A DNA stretch of 44,148 bases from contig JAHDWN010000029.1 in NCBI GenBank assembly GCA_023382675.1, positions 40,887 through 85,034 on the forward strand. Direction: 5' to 3'. This DNA comes from Anaerolineae bacterium. GTDB taxonomy: Bacteria > Chloroflexota > Anaerolineae > Aggregatilineales > Phototrophicaceae. Under the pieces are notes generated by a model. That model saw only the letters and a program-made list of their open reading frames with translations. It was not told the origin of the DNA and made no database searches. Both the position numbers and the translations under genes were made by a program. Positions 43,051 to 44,148 of this stretch are shown here, piece after piece; the first letter of the stretch is position 1, and every line of letters starts with the position of its first letter.

Positions 43051-43791
43051 TTAGCGCGCGCTCCCCAACCGGCGCGACAGCTCTTCTGCCAGGGTGATCA
43101 CCTTCTCCGTCAATTCGGGCAGTTTTTCATACGAGACACGTCCCGCCGGGCCTGATATTCCAATCGCGCCAACGACGCGGCCATTAAAGCCGTGGACGGG
43201 GGCAGCGATGCAGCGAACACCGGGCACATGCTCTTCATCGTCCGTCGCGTAGCCCTGCCGCCGAACCTGGTCGATGTGCAGCTTGAGCGCTTCCAGATCG
43301 GTAATCGTTCGCGGTGTAAACACAGGCATGGCATCAACCTGGGCATGGCGATTGAACGCCAGTAGTACTTTGCCGAGCGCCGTACAATGCAAAGGTGACA
43401 TCGTCCCGATTTCGGTTTCCACGCGCAGGATCGACGGCGATTCCACCTGATCGATGTAGAGGGCTTTGCCCTGCGAGAGAATCGCCAGGTGGGAGCATTC
43501 GCCCGTCTCGCGGGTGAGTCGGCGCAAGAACGGATGCGCATGATCACGCAGCGGCATCCGGTTGAGCACGCGATTGCTAAGGGTCACGATCCGCGGCCCA
43601 AGCGTATAGCGCCGGGTATCCGCATCCTGCTCGGCATAGCCATAGCTCGCCAGCGTCTGCAGCAAGCGCGATGCGCTGCTCTTATCGACGTTGAGGTGGG
43701 TTGCGAATTCTCCGATACCCATGCCCTGTTCCGCCTCGGCCAGCAAATCCAGGATCTCCAAACCGCGTGCCAAAGACTGTATGATGGTCAA
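43051..43791 (-). CDS. IclR-family transcriptional regulator
   Basis: 246 residues. The N-terminal winged helix has SLARGLEILDLLAEAEQGMG and LNVDKSSASRLLQTLASYGY. The effector domain has SHLAILSQGKALYIDQVES, LHCTALGKVLLAF, and GVRCIAAPVHGFNGRVVGAIGISGP, all typical of IclR. It lies immediately upstream of, and in the same direction as, the catabolic operon. Palindromic sites flank it on both sides, suggesting repression of both itself and the operon, relieved by a pathway metabolite. Confidence 0.95.
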   Translation of the reverse strand: MTIIQSLARGLEILDLLAEAEQGMGIGEFATHLNVDKSSASRLLQTLASYGYAEQDADTRRYTLGPRIVTLSNRVLNRMPLRDHAHPFLRRLTRETGECSHLAILSQGKALYIDQVESPSILRVETEIGTMSPLHCTALGKVLLAFNRHAQVDAMPVFTPRTITDLEALKLHIDQVRRQGYATDDEEHVPGVRCIAAPVHGFNGRVVGAIGISGPAGRVSYEKLPELTEKVITLAEELSRRLGSAR

Positions 43792-43812
43792 CTCTAAGTC
43801 TCCAGTGTGCTA

Positions 43813-43840
43813 TTTGCAACGATGTTGCATAATATGCAAC
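43813..43840. promoter_or_regulatory. IclR-type operator upstream of the iclR-like gene
   Basis: GTTGCATAATATGCAAC (43824-43840) is a 17-bp palindrome around one centre base, 33 bp upstream of the regulator start. A further arm, TTTGCAAC at 43813-43820, makes a second overlapping dyad (TGCAAC-GAT-GTTGCA), so there are three half-sites. It is almost identical to the site at 42983, supporting autoregulation. Confidence 0.72.
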
Positions 43841-44061
43841 ACTCAATGCCTCAAGATCGTAGCGCTGAAAAGGCGGTTAGTCCACTATTGATTGTCAGAA
43901 TCCAGACAGTAGGGTGATCAGACGCGGCGATCATGTCACAATTGTCGATGTCTCTCGCGGCATCTGATAATATCCTGTACGTCCCTAGAGAATGAGATCC
44001 GCTGCCATCCGCGCTTGACCGAACCATATCGGCCAATCCTAGTCTCCTGCGTGGCCGGTTG

Positions 44062-44148
44062 CTACTTTCCCTTCAAAATCTGGTATACGCGCGGCACCGA
44101 CACACCAAAATACTGAGCGATGTCAGGGACTTTCCACCCTATAGAGTA
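44062..44148 (-). CDS. Helix-turn-helix protein, C-terminal 28 residues (partial)
   Basis: The gene enters from the right edge. The visible end, GWKVPDIAQYFGVSVPRVYQ then ILKGK and TAG, is a helix-turn-helix of the HTH_7 or resolvase C-terminal type (compare xIAxxxGVSxxxVYxxL). Only the last 28 residues are visible, so a resolvase/invertase or another small regulator are both possible. Its layout recalls the other small HTH genes in the window, which also end just behind their HTH, but the sequence is clearly different. Confidence 0.55.
   Translation of the reverse strand, partial: YSIGWKVPDIAQYFGVSVPRVYQILKGK

Overview
The window reads as a chromosomal segment of a free-living, heterotrophic bacterium rich in ABC importers. 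It is probably a member of the Chloroflexota. The clues are a paired class II diterpene cyclase and Rv3378c-like diterpene synthase (a combination I recall from Herpetosiphon and Mycobacterium tuberculosis), a large STAND NTPase, solute-binding proteins without lipoboxes, and sugar importers of several families. This assignment rests on gene content only. No rRNA, tRNA, CRISPR array or recognisable transposase was seen.

Layout. (1) 1-2297, minus: the N-terminal 765 residues of a DUF4062/TIR-like STAND NTPase that runs off the left edge. (2) 3511-9101, plus: a compact operon holding a class II diterpene cyclase, a six-TM sensor histidine kinase, two stand-alone receiver proteins, an Rv3378c-like diterpene synthase and a HAD hydrolase. 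It is followed by a convergent HEAT-repeat gene. (3) 10277-12681, plus: a serine beta-lactamase-family hydrolase and anhydro-MurNAc kinase. These abut, with 2 bp between stop codons, a minus-strand group at 12684-16654 (GNAT, peptide-type binding protein, two permeases). Together they look like a peptidoglycan-fragment salvage island. (4) 17648-28966, plus: a promoter and operator, a ribose-type ABC importer, an FGGY kinase, an acetoin/pyruvate-dehydrogenase-like E1 alpha/beta, a separate lipoyl protein, a separate E2 catalytic protein, a SorC-type regulator and two SDRs. (5) 43840-29830, minus: an IclR regulator with palindromic sites, then Gfo/Idh/MocA, TPP enzyme, aldehyde dehydrogenase, IlvD/Edd dehydratase, M24 peptidase-like protein, second Gfo/Idh/MocA, BKACE (DUF849), SDR, and a CUT1-type binding protein with two permeases.

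Between these modules sit three minus-strand copies of a ~110-residue helix-turn-helix protein (2551, 17084, 29008). Two of them share ~100 bp of conserved upstream DNA. A different HTH gene enters at the right edge.

The most notable points are the diterpene operon with an embedded phosphorelay; a chemically coherent but, as far as I know, undescribed route in the IclR operon (dehydratase, TPP decarboxylase, aldehyde dehydrogenase, SDR, BKACE) that would turn a sugar acid into a beta-keto acid and cleave it with acetyl-CoA; a sugar-kinase operon carrying an acyloin-cleaving dehydrogenase with a split E2; and intercistronic stem-loops just behind all three binding-protein genes.
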